Below are positions 12,501 to 34,440 of a DNA stretch of 64,000 nucleotides, piece by piece. The stretch covers positions 10,836,553 to 10,900,552 of the forward strand of contig NC_072465.1 in NCBI RefSeq assembly GCF_027596085.1. Direction: 5' to 3'. The DNA comes from Anoplopoma fimbria. Its lineage: Eukaryota > Chordata > Actinopteri > Perciformes > Anoplopomatidae. Under the pieces are notes generated by a model, which was not told the DNA's origin, ran no database searches, and saw nothing but the letters and a program-made list of their open reading frames with translations. The translations under genes were made by a program, and so were the position numbers. How positions within the stretch are numbered: position 1 is the first letter of the stretch; each line of letters opens with the position of its first letter.

Positions 12501-15500
12501 ATGGAATTGCGGCCATTGAAAGCAACTTGCATTAAGCTGCAGAGTACAATTTGCCCCTTTTTTTTGCGTCCGCAATTATCCATGTGGCAAAGTGTAAATG
12601 CAGTTGAGGCCAATGCGTTGGTCGTGAGGGTTGAGAGTGGGCCTGAGACAGAGGTGTTGTCAGGAGGAGCTTCCCATAGGGCCAGTTCCATCCAAACCCC
12701 CCAGTAGGAGCCAGGGCATAACCAGCATGTGTGCTATGTTAAAATGTTTAACATACAATAGAATTAAGGTAATTGGTCCTTTTGCAAAATGTGCTTTGAT
12801 GTGTGTTTCACCCTAGTAAGATGAAAGCTCCTCTAGTGTGTCCTGCTATTGGATCATTTTGGGTTGACTCCTTTAAGTGGGTTTACTGCAAGTTAAGTTT
12901 CGATGGAGCAGGATGTGGAACAACAAGTTTTCCGACCACAGATTGTACACTGTATTAGGTTATTGCCAGTTTTTGATAGTCCAATGTATGGATACATTTT
13001 TGTTTATTTTGGTTTTCATGGAATAAACTTTTCACACACTACGAGCCTTATCATTGGATAGCTGACCATGGAAAGTATGGCCTGCAAGAGCACGCTTGAG
13101 TTGGACATGGCAGTCTACATGAGTCAGAACCCTTTACATCCTGCAAGACGAAGGTTTTTAACAAGCTGCCACTACACACCCGATGAACAGAGAGGAAAGA
13201 GGAAAATGTCGTCCCAGGATTTGGGAAAGGAGGGAGAGGGGAAAAAAAGTTTGTTTATTCTTATTTAACAACCTTACTTGTGATTGTTTACCAAAATAAA
13301 TGAGTTTGAGCCGACATCCCCTTAGAAATGCGCTTCAGGAACCACAGACGCTAATAATTTCACTGTAACTGCGAGTGACTCATTTTGCACCAAATGTCTG
13401 CTTATTACCTAGTGTAGATACATGCAAACATCACAGGAGCAAAGAGACCATATTTGCTTGCAGCACAGTTAAAGATGCATTTCACCATTTGTGGGTGCTT
13501 CCAGAATTTCAGTTTCTTTTTTGTCTTGTTTGCACAAGTTGAGCGGCTGCATGTAAGCCGTGGAATCCTCTTGTGGTGTATGTGTGATTTGTGTATTTGT
13601 GTATTTCGGCCAACTGGTCTCACTTGAAATACATGAAATGCCTACGTAATCTAAAAATACCTCAGGTTTCACACGAGACCAGTTCCTTTGGTGAAAGTCC
13701 CATGTAAAAGCACATCAATGAGCCACACTGTGGCACTGGGTGACACATTCCTCCATCCCCACCAACACGCAACTGTTTATTTAGAAACAATCCCACATAC
13801 ACACGTCCTCATGCCACAGCAAATAATAACTACAGCAACAAATGGGAATTAATCCACCACTGAACATTGCACTATTTACTGCCGTGTAAAGATTGTTAAA
13901 AACTACAGTGACCATATGTAATTTCTGCTCTTTAAGATGCGTGTATTCATGAATGCTTTGTTTTTTTTGTCTTGATAAAAATAAACAAAAAAATAAATGA
14001 ACACCAGCCTTATCCTTTATGTGTGAACCATTATGGAGATCACTTGGAACAGCCTTTTGTTTATGAACATAGATATAAAATAGACTGAATAAAGGGATCA
14101 CCACTACCTCATTTGTTATTTTTCGCATTTCCTTGCGATACATTATCACTTTCTGTGTCTGTGTCAGGTAGTGTTTGCTGATCTTTAAGCCAGCAGAGGC
14201 CTGTAGTTGTACTGGGCAGCTTCCAGTCTCAATGTAAGAAAATCAAAGCAAACAATCATGTGCTGCTGACAAAATCCAGCTTTCTCAGTTAAATAAACTT
14301 CCATAATAGCAATGTGTGCACTGTGTATTGTAAGTGGAAATAAACAACAACTCTTTGTGTGCCCTTATGTTGTGTGGAAGCTTATGAGCCAGAACCAGGT
14401 GTGGCCTGCACAGTATGTTTGTCTGTGAGCTGTTGTCAAAGTAAATGCTTCCACAGTGGGCCAGATCATATGGGATGAATTAACTGTCACTTCCCCCGCC
14501 TCCCAGCATGCTGTGCTCTCAATAACCCCTCTCCCCAAAGTAATGCATGCACACGCACACAAACACACACACAGATGCTTACCCCTTGCAGACTGTACAT
14601 CATTACCGATGTACAATCTCCAGACCAGGCCTCTGAACCAGACCCCATAATCACCTTCATCAATTGAAACACGTGAGCAGCCTCCTTAGGGAAGGTGAGT
14701 CATCAACTGGTTTCATTTGCAACTTTGGATGCAGAGGCCTGCTCCTTGTGTGTGTGTTCCGACACATTCTCACTTTCTACTTGTCATAAAACGGCCCTGT
14801 GCATCTACCGAGGCAGCCTTTAGTTTAGAGAACCCATCCACAGTTATTAGATGGTCAGAGCAACGAACACAATACAAAGATGTACTTAACAGGAGACACT
14901 ACAAGAATAAACTTACAAAATACACATTTAGGTGTTTATTTCATTACGTTGTCTGTTTGCGTCTTAGATTTCTCCTTAAATTCACTAAAGTTACCATTAG
15001 ATAATGCCTCAATTGCGTGTTTAAACATGTAATTTCAGAAAACTTTTAATGCCAAAAAGAGTTATGTACGTAATCAACTGGGGAAGCTTAATGGTTATGT
15101 GTATCAGTCTTTTCTTTTACCCTATTCACCTGTTGTGTCTTAATCATCAATACATATCGTTTAAGGGTGTTTTATTCTCAGTCTCGAGCACTTACAAACA
15201 CAAAACTTTCCCATATCTATATTCTAACTGTTTATACAGATGGGTTTGTTCATATATCAATTAAAGTCTGATTTATACAACACTTTATTCCTAAAAACAT
15301 GGCCGAAATTATTTATTTTATGGCTGTATTTTGTGTTTTATGGAGCGATACAAAGAAACATCCCAAAATACCTCTGTATGTCAACAAAATTAATCAAGAA
15401 ATTTGAACCTAGCTTCATGCAATGTTCCGATTTCCATCCATCCAGACAAAGATTTTACATGAAAACACATGGAGAGCTAATAAAATACAATACGTTCTTA

Positions 15501-15840
15501 AGCTTAAACCAGTCATTCCAACCTTTCTGGCCTGTGAGGTCATATAAAACCAGTGTGTAGTCGGAGTCGCAACCCCTCAGATTTATAGATTTAAGACTTA
15601 ATACTTCTGTAAGAATTTACGGACTGCCTACCAGACACAATTGCTACATACATCAATGAGCAGAAGGTTTATCCAAGACACAGACAGTGAATGGTGGACA
15701 AAACAAAAGCAAATAACCACAATGATGAAACCAATAACTAAATATCTGTACATCTGACTAAAGAGACTGTTAAGGCTCTGTCTTAAGATTTTATCAAGAG
15801 ACGTAAACAGATACAAGTGTTGATTTAAGATCCTACCTGA
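9560..15840. other. Gene-free stretch
   Basis: No supported gene. Open frames up to 122 codons are low in complexity and do not join into exons. Simple features include a T run at about 11747-11765. The block starting near 11145 (GGCCCAGTTCACACAGAGAA) resembles the end of a fish MITE, but I could not find its partner end. Confidence 0.45.
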
Positions 15841-15851
15841 AATGTTCTCGT

Positions 15852-15880
15852 AATAGATAGATAGATAGATGGATAGATAC
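15852..15880 (+). repeat. (ATAG)n microsatellite
   Basis: A short run of ATAGATAG units with one ATGG variant, followed by ATACTTTATT. In fish this combination often marks the tail of a dispersed repeat. The copy is short and degenerate. Confidence 0.7.
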
Positions 15881-16039
15881 TTTATTCTCATTATTTCATG
15901 TTAATAACTGTGTTCCACTGTGACCCAAATTATATTTTTGATACCTGTTTTACCATGTGAAAATATGCTTATTCTAATTGGGAAATCTGTTTTTTCTCTA
16001 CAGACATCGCACCACTGTACACTAAAATATATGCATATG

Positions 16040-16362
16040 CCTGATGAAGTGCAAAGTTTTAAAATTTACTGCAACTCCTCTTTTCCACGTGAGGAGGGAT
16101 GTTTCTACATTGGCCGTACTAAAAGAAGCCAGAGCGATCGGCTAGCCGAGCATTAATATACCATTAGAATGAGGAAATCGCATTTACCCCATGGCTAGTC
16201 AAGGTGTATTTGTAATTAATCCTTATTGCGCATAAAGGACATAGCACATATTAAACGTTTTGGATCCATTTACTGGATGCGTTGAATTATTCTGGTCTCA
16301 ATGAAAATGAAGACTTCTTCTCTCTGTATCGGCTTCTTGGATTTTCTTACAGCCTATTTTAA
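16040..16362 (+). pseudogene. Penelope-like retroelement C-terminus, GIY-YIG endonuclease remnant
   Basis: Two adjacent reading frames together look like the end of a Penelope-like element polyprotein. The first frame (to a stop at 16154-16156) reads CFYIGRTKRSQSDRLAEH, the YIG half of a GIY-YIG endonuclease with its GRTKR and LAEH blocks, and continues past the stop as YTIRMRKSHLP. A second frame, shifted, reads FWIHLLDALNYSGLNENEDF and then FSLYRLLGFSYSLF before a stop at 16360-16362; FWI followed by GLNE is the usual C-terminal signature of these elements. The copy carries at least two internal stops and one frameshift, so it is dead. The reverse transcriptase part was not recognised upstream. 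A (TA)n tract follows directly. Confidence 0.75.
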
Positions 16363-16364
16363 AA

Positions 16365-16369
<5 letters not shown>

Positions 16370-16432
<63 letters not shown>

Positions 16433-16465
16433 TACCTATATATATATATATATATAGGTAACTTT
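16370..16465. repeat. (TA)n microsatellite ending in a 38-bp perfect palindrome
   Basis: Pure TA from about 16370 to 16427. It is followed at 16428-16465 by a perfect palindrome whose outer arms are AAAGTTACC and GGTAACTTT around a TA core. It lies just after the Penelope-like remnant and may have formed at its 3' junction. Confidence 0.85.
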
Positions 16466-16599
16466 CATTTATGATGTACATATAATACTATTTTCTGTGT
16501 CTCCCATCTCATGTTCTTTTTTGTTGTTATCCAACTTCATCTCATGGTAAGGCGTATAACATTTTTAAAACATTTCCACGTGTCAACCCATTTAAGGCT

Positions 16600-16880
16600 T
16601 TTCGCCATGTTGTTACCTTGAACTGCCGCAGTTAGAGCTAGGCAACACAACTACTTAGTTTAGACTAGGAAAAAACATCATGGTTGGGCCTAAAATAGGT
16701 GTGTAAACTAAGTAAAATGTAAACAATGTCACATAAGTACAGAAAAGACGTTACAAATGTCACGAATGAAACTAACATAAATAAATAAATAACGTAACTT
16801 CAAATTTTGGGACATGTACACCGGCCTCCTGATGGAAGGTCCTGTATTTGTTTGACCCATTTATTTGGAAGGTTAGGCAC
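16600..16880 (+). repeat. Dispersed repeat, ACTACTTGGTTAG family (diverged)
   Basis: Carries GCAACACAACTACTTAGTTT, GAAAAAACATCATGGTTGGG and GTCCTGTATTTGTTTGACCC in the order seen in the copy at 34150-34440. More diverged than that copy. Confidence 0.5.
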
Positions 16881-17904
16881 CCTTCCATCCACTCTGAGTA
16901 GTCTTCCTCACTACGTCACTAGCTCTGAGCGTAGCATACTCCGTTGTATGGGCTAACATTGCAGTCAGTACAAACTACATGATGTAAAATGACAATGGCA
17001 AAAAGCAAAAATTGCCTTTTTATTGCTTGCTAAATTACTTACAAATTGTAATTGTATCATTCAAATGCCATTTGGTAAGACTGGGCTTAATTATCCAGGT
17101 CATGTGGTTGGTATGTTTGTTAAAAGCCTTAAAGAAGAACTACAATGATCAAAACATGTTGGCTTTTTTATTGATTTAGCCTCCATAATAAAAGGCTTTT
17201 TATATTTCCAAAATAAGATTTTGTAGTGCCTGGATTGTCGTCACGTTTTTGATCTACGGTTGAGTACACAGAGCAACCATTAACCTGTCTCTCTCTGAAA
17301 TAATTTGTTGAGTATTGAATTTGTTCATTTCTTGGCAATTAATGCTACTCTATTAGCGAGTTTTGTTGGGTGCAGGTAGCATTGGAGTCTTTTTCTTTGC
17401 TGCTTCTGGTCATTATACAATTCAGAGCCTCGGACCCTTTGATTAACAGAACAGAGCGGAACATCAGCACCTTAGGTACAATGTCGAGAAACAAAGCATA
17501 AAGATCTGCACAAGTTAAACTTCTTAGTGGCAGTTTATATTTTATAATCTAAAGTTACACATGGTGGGTTTTTAAATTGTCAATGCCAACATTTCTTTTT
17601 ACGTTAGTGTTCTTTCTGACCAAGAAAATTGAAGAAGTACATGAATGAATAAATACACATTTTAAATATTTGATCACCAAAAGTTAGTTAGAGGAAACTG
17701 CTTTTAGACTGTTATTTAGAGTAGGTTTTTTTAGCGTCTGAAATTCTGGGGCCCCCTCCAACAAAATACTTAAACACGTGATGATTCTCAGGTAAGTGCT
17801 GAAGTTTTGATTTCTGTAGATGATTACCTTTCTCAAGGATGGTGAACAGGTGAAGATGGATGAGGGGTTCAAAAATGAATGTACTACTTACTAAAGACAA
17901 CAAA

Positions 17905-20166
17905 TACTTTTGTTTCTTTTCAGTTTTATTTGTAAATGCATCTTGGATAGAACAAAGACAAAATATATAATATATTCATATGTACTGAAACTTCAAGTTA
18001 TGTACACATTTAGGGTTTACACTAGAAATCTTCACAACCACCGATTTGTTTTTAAGATATGGTATCAGAGTCGTCTCTCTGTGTGTTTCCGGGATGCCAC
18101 GATGTACACTCCTGCATATTTACATACATTCATAGGATGCGATAAAACACCTGTGTTCACACAAGCATTAAAAATTCAAAAATTGAATGAAAGGAATGAT
18201 GCGCAACGTTGTCTACCCCCCTTCCTGCTTGTTGTCACCTTACATGCATGAATTACACGTGGACGGCGTTGTCATAACCCCTACATATTCACAGCGGGGT
18301 ACACTTAGCAAAAAATGTTCCAGAGCAATTACAAAGTGTATCGTGGCCTCAGGAGGGATGATGTGACTTCATTTCCCAGAAGCACACCCCCGGGTAGTTC
18401 AGCACCATGGTGTGTCCACTGATGTCACCTTAAAGTAACTTTAACGGCCGGCTGAGGTCAAGGCTGTCACGGTGTCTCAGTAACAAATAAAGCAGAGTTG
18501 AGGCAGATTTTGTGTCAAGTCGTCAGCAAAGTAATGATAATAGCAGACTGAGACATTCAGCTCCGTGGCTATGCACCGACTGACGTGGGCCATATTACAC
18601 ATATAACGTCACTTTAACACCCCATTAAAATATGGATCACTGAAAAGCCTGGTTTCCCATATGGTTTGGCTCTCCAGTAAGGATTCCGTGGTACAGTAAG
18701 GCCAGAGAAGCGATAAAAATAGAAGACCAGCAAGTAGACGCACATGACTTCATAAAACAAAGACATGAAGATCATTTAACACCGATTACAAGGCCGATTC
18801 AACAATCACTGTGCGATTAACCCTTTTAGTTGTATTTCACGTCTGGATTTCTTGTGCTGCTCAGCCATTCTCCTCCTCGTGTCACAGCAGGTTTACAAAG
18901 TCGCTGTCGGGCGGAAACCTTGTATGTTCAAACCCGTTACTTTTCAAGGAATAAAAACAAAAAAAGCATCTGTTTTTTAAATAATTGAACGCTGCGTTGT
19001 CAAAGTTGGTATTGTGTCTTTATGTATGGTCAGGTACTTGCATGTGCCATTATTGATATTTTACCAAAAATCAAGCTTGAATGGAGCAACTAGGTTTTCG
19101 ACCAGCGAATGTGGAAAAACAGGTCTTGTCCGTCCCTGATAGAACAACCCCTCAGCCACTGAGGTCACATAGCTAGCTACGCTAGTCTCCTCAGCAAACA
19201 TTTAAAGTGGGGGAAAATAGTGCTGTGATGCTCATGTACTTCACCCGAGGACTTTCAAAGCCGGCCTAGAGCCAGCGGCCGTGGCGAGGAAATGTGCTCA
19301 GCGAGGGCTGCGATCCTCCTACAGCAAGCGCCCGCTGAGTTTAATCCCCTGGGACTGCTGTTGAGATGTTTTCACTTTTTTCCTTCGGCTCTGCTGTGAG
19401 CGTTGTTTTATTCAAGAACGAGGGGAGGGGAGCTATGTGGTTTTGCCGACAGTTTGAGGATCAGATTGAGGTTTATTCGCAAACCGTTTTTTAACTCTTT
19501 CATTGGTTTAATATTAGTAAAACCCACAGACAGATGTTTCCGCCCGACAGCACCAAATTTTGAGAGGAACCCAGGTAGATTATGGCAAGATTTCCCAGGT
19601 CTCTCCCTGTGCATCAAAGTTGAACAATATAGGTATTCAACTTTACTTTCAATGAAAAACTTAAGTGGTAGTAGCTAATGAGGATCCCAATGAACTTCCT
19701 CTGACTTTCTAAACATTGCATAAGATGAGGAATGTCCAATATGTTGGCAGCTTTCAGGAAGATAAAAGGCAGTTGTTTTGATCCAGGTCCATTAGACTGT
19801 TACAGTCTGGATATTACATAATCAGACTGGATGAAGAAAGGCTTATCTTAACTTCTGCTGAGGCAAGCGATAAGGACCGAACAAACATAAGGAGTACAAC
19901 ATACCAAAGCACCAACAGCAACAACAACCTTCAGCTGATCACAGACAGGATGGTAACGGTGTTGGTTTACATTTGAACAATAAATTAGGACAATCACGGA
20001 CTGCTGAAACAAAAAGCGAGGCATGCTTCCACTTACATTATCAAAAAGACTTGGTAATGGTGCAAACATTTGCACAAAAAAAACACCTGCTCCTTCACAC
20101 TCGCACTGTGCTCTGGCCGCTTATGTCTGTATGAGAGTGATCCCAGCATTCCCAGCGATCCCAGCG
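17905..20166 (-). other. KLF15: Probable KLF15 3' untranslated region
   Basis: The stretch between the KLF15 stop codon and the candidate polyadenylation signal near 17925. It contains no exon-like open frame and no clear transposon. The length is inferred from the signal, not from transcript data. Confidence 0.4.
17925..17930 (-). promoter_or_regulatory. Candidate KLF15 polyadenylation signal
   Basis: Read on the minus strand this is AATAAA in the context TTTACAAATAAAACTGAAAA, with T/GT-rich sequence (GTATTTGTTGTC) just downstream, as expected for a cleavage site. It would give KLF15 a 3' UTR of about 2.2 kb. Closer AATAAA matches at 19472-19477 and 19407-19412 are alternatives, so the true end is uncertain. 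Confidence 0.4.
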
Positions 20167-29251
<9,085 letters not shown>

Positions 29252-30893
29252 CCCTGGACAGTGCCAAGCAGCCGTCTCTTGTTGGAGTCTGTGTTTAGGA
29301 TGATTTCTAAAAAAAATATTCCTCCTGCTTCTGGGAAAGTAAGGCAATACCAACCCAGGTCACTGAGTCCACACTTCCCACTCAGGGGAGATATCAAAAC
29401 ACCTGGTGTTTCTCTCTCAGGGTGGAAAAAGTAGGCGTCACAGAAACACTCCTACAATCCAAGGTCTCCAGTCGGGATACAGTGTGTCTAAATAGAAACA
29501 AACAGAGACAGAGAGGGTGTTCAATGTAGGCCCACAGGGTTAATATACTGCTAAAATCCAAAAGGACAGTGTCTGGCTTTAAACCAACAGCATCAGGTGA
29601 TTACATATGTCCTGAAAAATGTGGCCTCTATTGCATCGGTCAGCCTATATGACATGCTAGTTGCAGTCTGTGTATGCAAATCCTAAAATGCTGCAGGGTA
29701 TTTTAGAATACCTGAGCCGGTATTCTAAGTTGATAGTTGAACTATTGACTGTCATTTCAGAGCAGCCACGTGACAAAACATAGCAGAGTGGAAAAATTAC
29801 TTTATAACATAACAGAAATTATAGTCACTTTTTTTTTCAATCTGCTGTCAGCCTACTACTTGTTTTATTAATCACCTTTGATATCATAACAGTGTTATCG
29901 TTCAATAACGCCAACATATTTTTTATATTGGCCTATTTAAGTATCAGGTTACAGATCAGTAGGCTACAGCTGCTTTCCATGTGTGTTTAACAACAGTAAG
30001 AGTACATTCATATTCACATTTGTTTTTATAATGTCCTACGTGAACTTCATAAGAAGGCAGAGGTTATTTTCCTGGAGCGTCGGTCATTCTCCCCCCCCCC
30101 GCCTCTATCCGCCCACCCTATCCAGGGGCCCCTGCATGGTCTGAGTGACCGAGAGTAAACCCGGCCAGAGGAAGAAAAAAAAAAACTGTCAACATTATTA
30201 TCAAAAAACGCCGCACGGGGCAGCCGGGAGCAGTGTGCGTAAATCACCTGCTCTGCTTGTTTACGGGACAATTAAAGGGCAGTAAATCAGTCACACCGCT
30301 GCCTCTGAAGACGGGAAGCATTTTTTTTTATGTGGTCAGTCATTAGATTTATCATTTCAACGTGCAGGCTCGGCGCGTTATTGTCGCCTCCTGCGGGGCA
30401 CATTTGGATTCATTTCACATGTGAATAGAGAGGAAATTAGTTTTACATTCTCGCACAGCCGGTGGATTGCTTTTGCAACTAAAACTACAAACAAAATGTC
30501 ATATTTTTATACGAATATCCCAAATAATAATTACAATTGTAACCATTAACGCAATTAGATTTTGCAGGCATTGGTCGGAGTTTCGATAAAAAACATGCGC
30601 AGCTGCGAGCAGGAAACCAAAAACTCATTCAGAATGAAATGAATGTAAACTCTGCTGTTAAACTGCTGCAGAGCAGAATCCCGAACCCCGTAATTACAGT
30701 CCATCAACATCGGACCTTGTGCTGTGTTTTCCTGCCCGTCCCCTCCCGCGGTGCATAACGCATGAGTAGGCGCGCGTCTCCGCGCTCATCGTAAACATGT
30801 TTTCGTCCAGCCTGCTGCAGCATATGGCACCGAGCAGACACACGCGCACCCTGCACCTCTGACAATTTAAATAAAAAAAATACCCAGTCTTAC

Positions 30894-31040
30894 CTTGTTC
30901 AATCAAAGCCACTCTAACCTCGATGCAAAAGGCGCGGGGAGTAATGGTTTTATCCGGTGCGACCGACGCGGCAGTCTATTGCCAGAGCGGGTTTTGCCCT
31001 TGAGACTCGCCATACAGCGGCAGCAGCAGCGTTCAGACTG
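30894..31040 (-). promoter_or_regulatory. KLF15: Putative KLF15 non-coding first exon
   Basis: A good donor (GAACAAG | GTAAGAC) lies at 30894/30893, downstream of a TATA-like site. The region between has no required coding role and several GC-rich stretches. KLF15 in other vertebrates also has a non-coding first exon. The start near 31035 is inferred from the TATA position only. Confidence 0.5.
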
Positions 31041-31061
31041 GACTGAGCGCTGACTGAGTTG

Positions 31062-31083
31062 TACTATATGACCGTCACATGAC
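31062..31083 (-). promoter_or_regulatory. Candidate KLF15 core promoter: TATA-like site and E-box
   Basis: On the minus strand, GTCATGTGAC (31083-31074) precedes CATATAGTA (31070-31062). The first contains a CATGTG E-box in a context like bHLH-ZIP/M-box sites; the second is TATA-like and lies about 30 bp before the presumed start. Mammalian KLF15 is clock- and hormone-regulated, so an E-box is plausible, but binding is inference. Confidence 0.35.
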
Positions 31084-31089
31084 TGCCAG

Positions 31090-32370
31090 TGTGAGCTACG
31101 GGGTTAGCCTACTGTAGTGGGAAATAAGAGGCTGCTGCTGAAGGCTCGTCTCCGCTCTGCAGCCCCATTGGTCGGTTACGGTGGGATGGAGGCGGGCCGT
31201 CTGGTCCGTCACTCAGAGGCTCCGCTGCGTGGAACAACATGTGGGAAGCGTAAAGGAAGGCAGTTAGTGGGAACCTGCATGGCAAACAACAAGCACGAGG
31301 GCCGAGCGTTAAGTTGGTCAGATGGACACGGGTGTGTTCATTGGTCAAAAACACAGTTGTTGTTTTTTAAATGGTTTTTATGAGGGTTTTTTTAACCAAA
31401 ACACAGTGTATAAGATTAGTTTGCTTTATGTTTTTCCAATGAATTTCTTTGATAGATGTGAGCTGTTTATGTGCTGTTTGAGTTGAATATATTTGCACAG
31501 TTTAAAATCAAACACATATATTTCCAGTATAATTAGAAATTTGGTTCAACAACACACTGTCCTACAAACCACAAGCTGAACATTTTAGAGCATTTTTTCA
31601 CTTCGGGTTTCGCTTGTTTTAAAATGGGTTTTTGGTTAGACGCCGGAAATAAAGTCTGTGGTTAAACACTCAATTAAGAGATTTTAAGGTTTTATTCTAC
31701 AATATCAAAATACTTCAGTAAATACCCCTCTTGTGAATTTTAAAGCTTTGAAGGCGATTGCTAACAAGTGGCTAAATAAGACTACCAAACATCATCACTA
31801 GAACAGCAGTCAGCCTTGAGCTTAAGGGTGGGGACGTGAAGTCATGTGACCGTGGTGTAGTTCCTTTATAGCCTAACGTTAGCTTTTTACTTCTGCCAAT
31901 ATCTTTCACACTTCACAAATTTTAAAAGTGGCGTTCATTTGTGAAGATCATCTTGCTGAACAAAACGTGTAAGTATCATGAATCAGTGCGATGCTGACGT
32001 CCAGGTTGGCCTACAAAAATACATCATCCCTGCAGCACTCTGTTGGATTACAGAGATGTCCTGTAACTAATGCAGCTGCCACTTAAACCTCTGGACATCT
32101 CACTCACCGTGTCGTTCCATTAATTTCACAAGATAGCTATAAAGCTCATCCCTGAGTTACATGGAAAGGTCAGAGGTCACTCTGATGGTGTCATCAGATG
32201 ACACCAGATCACAGGGTCGGTCAGCTTTAAAAGTTCCGCAATCTAACGGGTTTCCAGTACTATGCACCCCATTAGTCAAGTGAACTGCCGCACAGCTTTA
32301 AGTCAGAGGCACACATTCCTCTGAGGGATTTTAATATCTTATACAGTATTTCTAATCATATCAGGATAAA

Positions 32371-32436
<66 letters not shown>

Positions 32437-34140
32437 GCGTGTGTGTGTGTGTGTTTATTTAGAGTTAATTAATTTTCTTGTGATCTTTTGTTTATGTTAT
32501 TTCTTCTGAAGTTGCTCTTATTTGCAAAAGAGATGTTTGTCTCAATGGGATTCCCTGAATAGATAAAGCTTTACTAGAAGCTTAACTAACATGGGAATAC
32601 CAAGGGGAAATAATGTGGAGGAGAGCATAAGCCTGAAAAGGTCTTATCCATTGCCTCTACTTAAATCATATAAATGAGTCTGATAAAGATTTGTATTGGT
32701 TGTAACATTAAAAAGCATAAAGGGGTTTGAAGTCTTTCTTTAGTACAGTAATAGTTCAACATGTTTGGAAACTTAAACAAGATATAACATGTTTTTCCAG
32801 TAGCTTCGTCAGAGGTGTTAGTAGGTGGATTTTGTTACCCATGACCAGTGCCAGGCTAGCTGTTCCCAGTCTAAACTAAGCTAAGCTGCTGATATATCCA
32901 GTTTCACATTTACTGTGCAGACATGAGAGTGGGATCAACCTTCTCATCTAGCTCTCTGCATCAAAGCAAAAAGACCATTTCCTAAAAAAGGGGGCAAGTC
33001 TAAATCATATTACAACTACAAGTGAAGGGATATGTCTTTCGGGTATGTGCTGCACATTAAAATGACACAGCATTTGGAAGTTTTCTACAAATTATGAGAG
33101 GAAGAACAGTAAAGTCATGTACACACTAGGGATGCGATGAATCAACGACATGGAATTGTGAAATACTTATCCATGACTATTATATTTTCTAGGGCTTTCA
33201 TTTTGAAATGTAAGAACGGAAAGAGTGGATTTGGTCATCTTTGCCTTTGTCAAGTTTTAGAGGAGTTATTAAGTTTGCCATCTTGGTTCTGACTACAGAG
33301 CCTCTGTGTTGTTGTTTCATAAACATATGCGCAAATCAACCCGTTCAGCACAACGTGATTGGTGGATGTCTTTTTAAGCATTGGGAAAGCTCAGAAAAAT
33401 CTACCTTGTTCCGAAAATAAGTACATTGCCTTTTCACAGCGTAATATTATGTATGAAAGCATTTGTGACGGAAGCAACAGTTAAAAAATGATGTAGACTT
33501 ACCAATAATCGCAGGAGAAAAACGCCCCCAGTGTGTAAGGGCCTTAAGTCCCATGCAACTACAAAAATAGCAAGGACGCCACAATAACGTTAAAGGCTTA
33601 TTTCCTTTTTAGTCCTTGATTTCCGAAGAAAGGAAAGTTGCAGATGAGTCCTGGTGACATTATCCCACCAACAAATCAGTACAATAAATGTCTATATCAT
33701 CATGATCATCGTCAAGTCAAACATTAAAACACAAATTTTTTAAATGATGTATAATGATTTTACGTGCAACACAGAACCTAAATGAACAGTTGTCCATGTA
33801 AGTAATTCACTCTGCAAGCAAGCTGCTCCCTTGTAGTTGTAATTGTACTGCTCTGTCCTTCAAAGTTCACCAGCCACGCTGTTGGAGATGCTGTTTGCCA
33901 ACATGGGCTTTGACTAACTTGTTCTGAGAGATCATAAGTTTATCTTTAGTGCCTTTAACAGACCCTCAAACCATGAACGGATCCAGTAGTCAAAGAAATT
34001 TAAAACAAGAGGATTAGCTTGCAGTCTTCCTCTTCCTTTATCAGTCAAATTTAACGTACTCTCATACAACTGCTCGTATGATGTATAATTAAAAGTTATT
34101 TCTCATTTGTTGTGCATTGTCCTGCGACTTTCCTGCAACA
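31090..34140. other. Intergenic stretch upstream of KLF15
   Basis: No gene supported. A GT microsatellite sits at 32373-32454. A possible MITE spans about 33120-33545: the right end reversed reads CTTACACACTGGGGGCG and the left reads TGTACACACTAGGGATGCG, but I found no target duplication. The rest is plain AT-rich DNA. Confidence 0.45.
32373..32454 (+). repeat. (GT)n microsatellite
   Basis: About forty GT units interrupted by TATAT near 32426 and one GC. Likely polymorphic. Confidence 0.95.
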
Positions 34141-34149
34141 AGAGTGATT

Positions 34150-34440
34150 TGTGCACCTGCACAAGCCCCCGCAGTGCAGAACCTGTTGTTTAGGAAACAA
34201 AAACTATTTGGTTCAGTTTAGGAAGAGATCATGGTTTGGGTTAGAATAACTGCATTTGTTGGGTAAAACAAGTTATGTAACAAAAGTAAGGTGAAAAAAG
34301 TCAACATTGACTTTGATTTCATACGAGACACAAACAGCTGTCTCCTAGGTGAAAGTCCGGTGTTTGTCAACCCATCTACCCTGACCTCCTCCCTATGTGG
34401 ACTTTGTTGCTCTTTACATTGACATTAACTGACTTCCATA
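34150..34440 (+). repeat. Dispersed repeat, fullest ACTACTTGGTTAG-family copy
   Basis: Contains AGGAAACAAAAACTATTTGG, GATCATGGTTTGGGTTAGAA, AGTCAACATTGACTTTGATT, CAGCTGTCTCCTAGGTGAAA and CCTCCTCCCTATGTGGACTT. Partial relatives lie at 4690, 5335, 16600 and 26282, making this the most frequent family in the window. Ends and class are not determined. Confidence 0.65.

Noticed and set aside
13781..14149. 122-codon minus-strand open frame
   Set aside because: Low-complexity AT-rich sequence with no domain, no splice framing and no neighbouring exons.
29252..29353. Possible 34-residue N-terminal extension of KLF15
   Set aside because: The frame is open but contains no ATG upstream of 29251, and the ATG at 29251 matches the family start with a good context.
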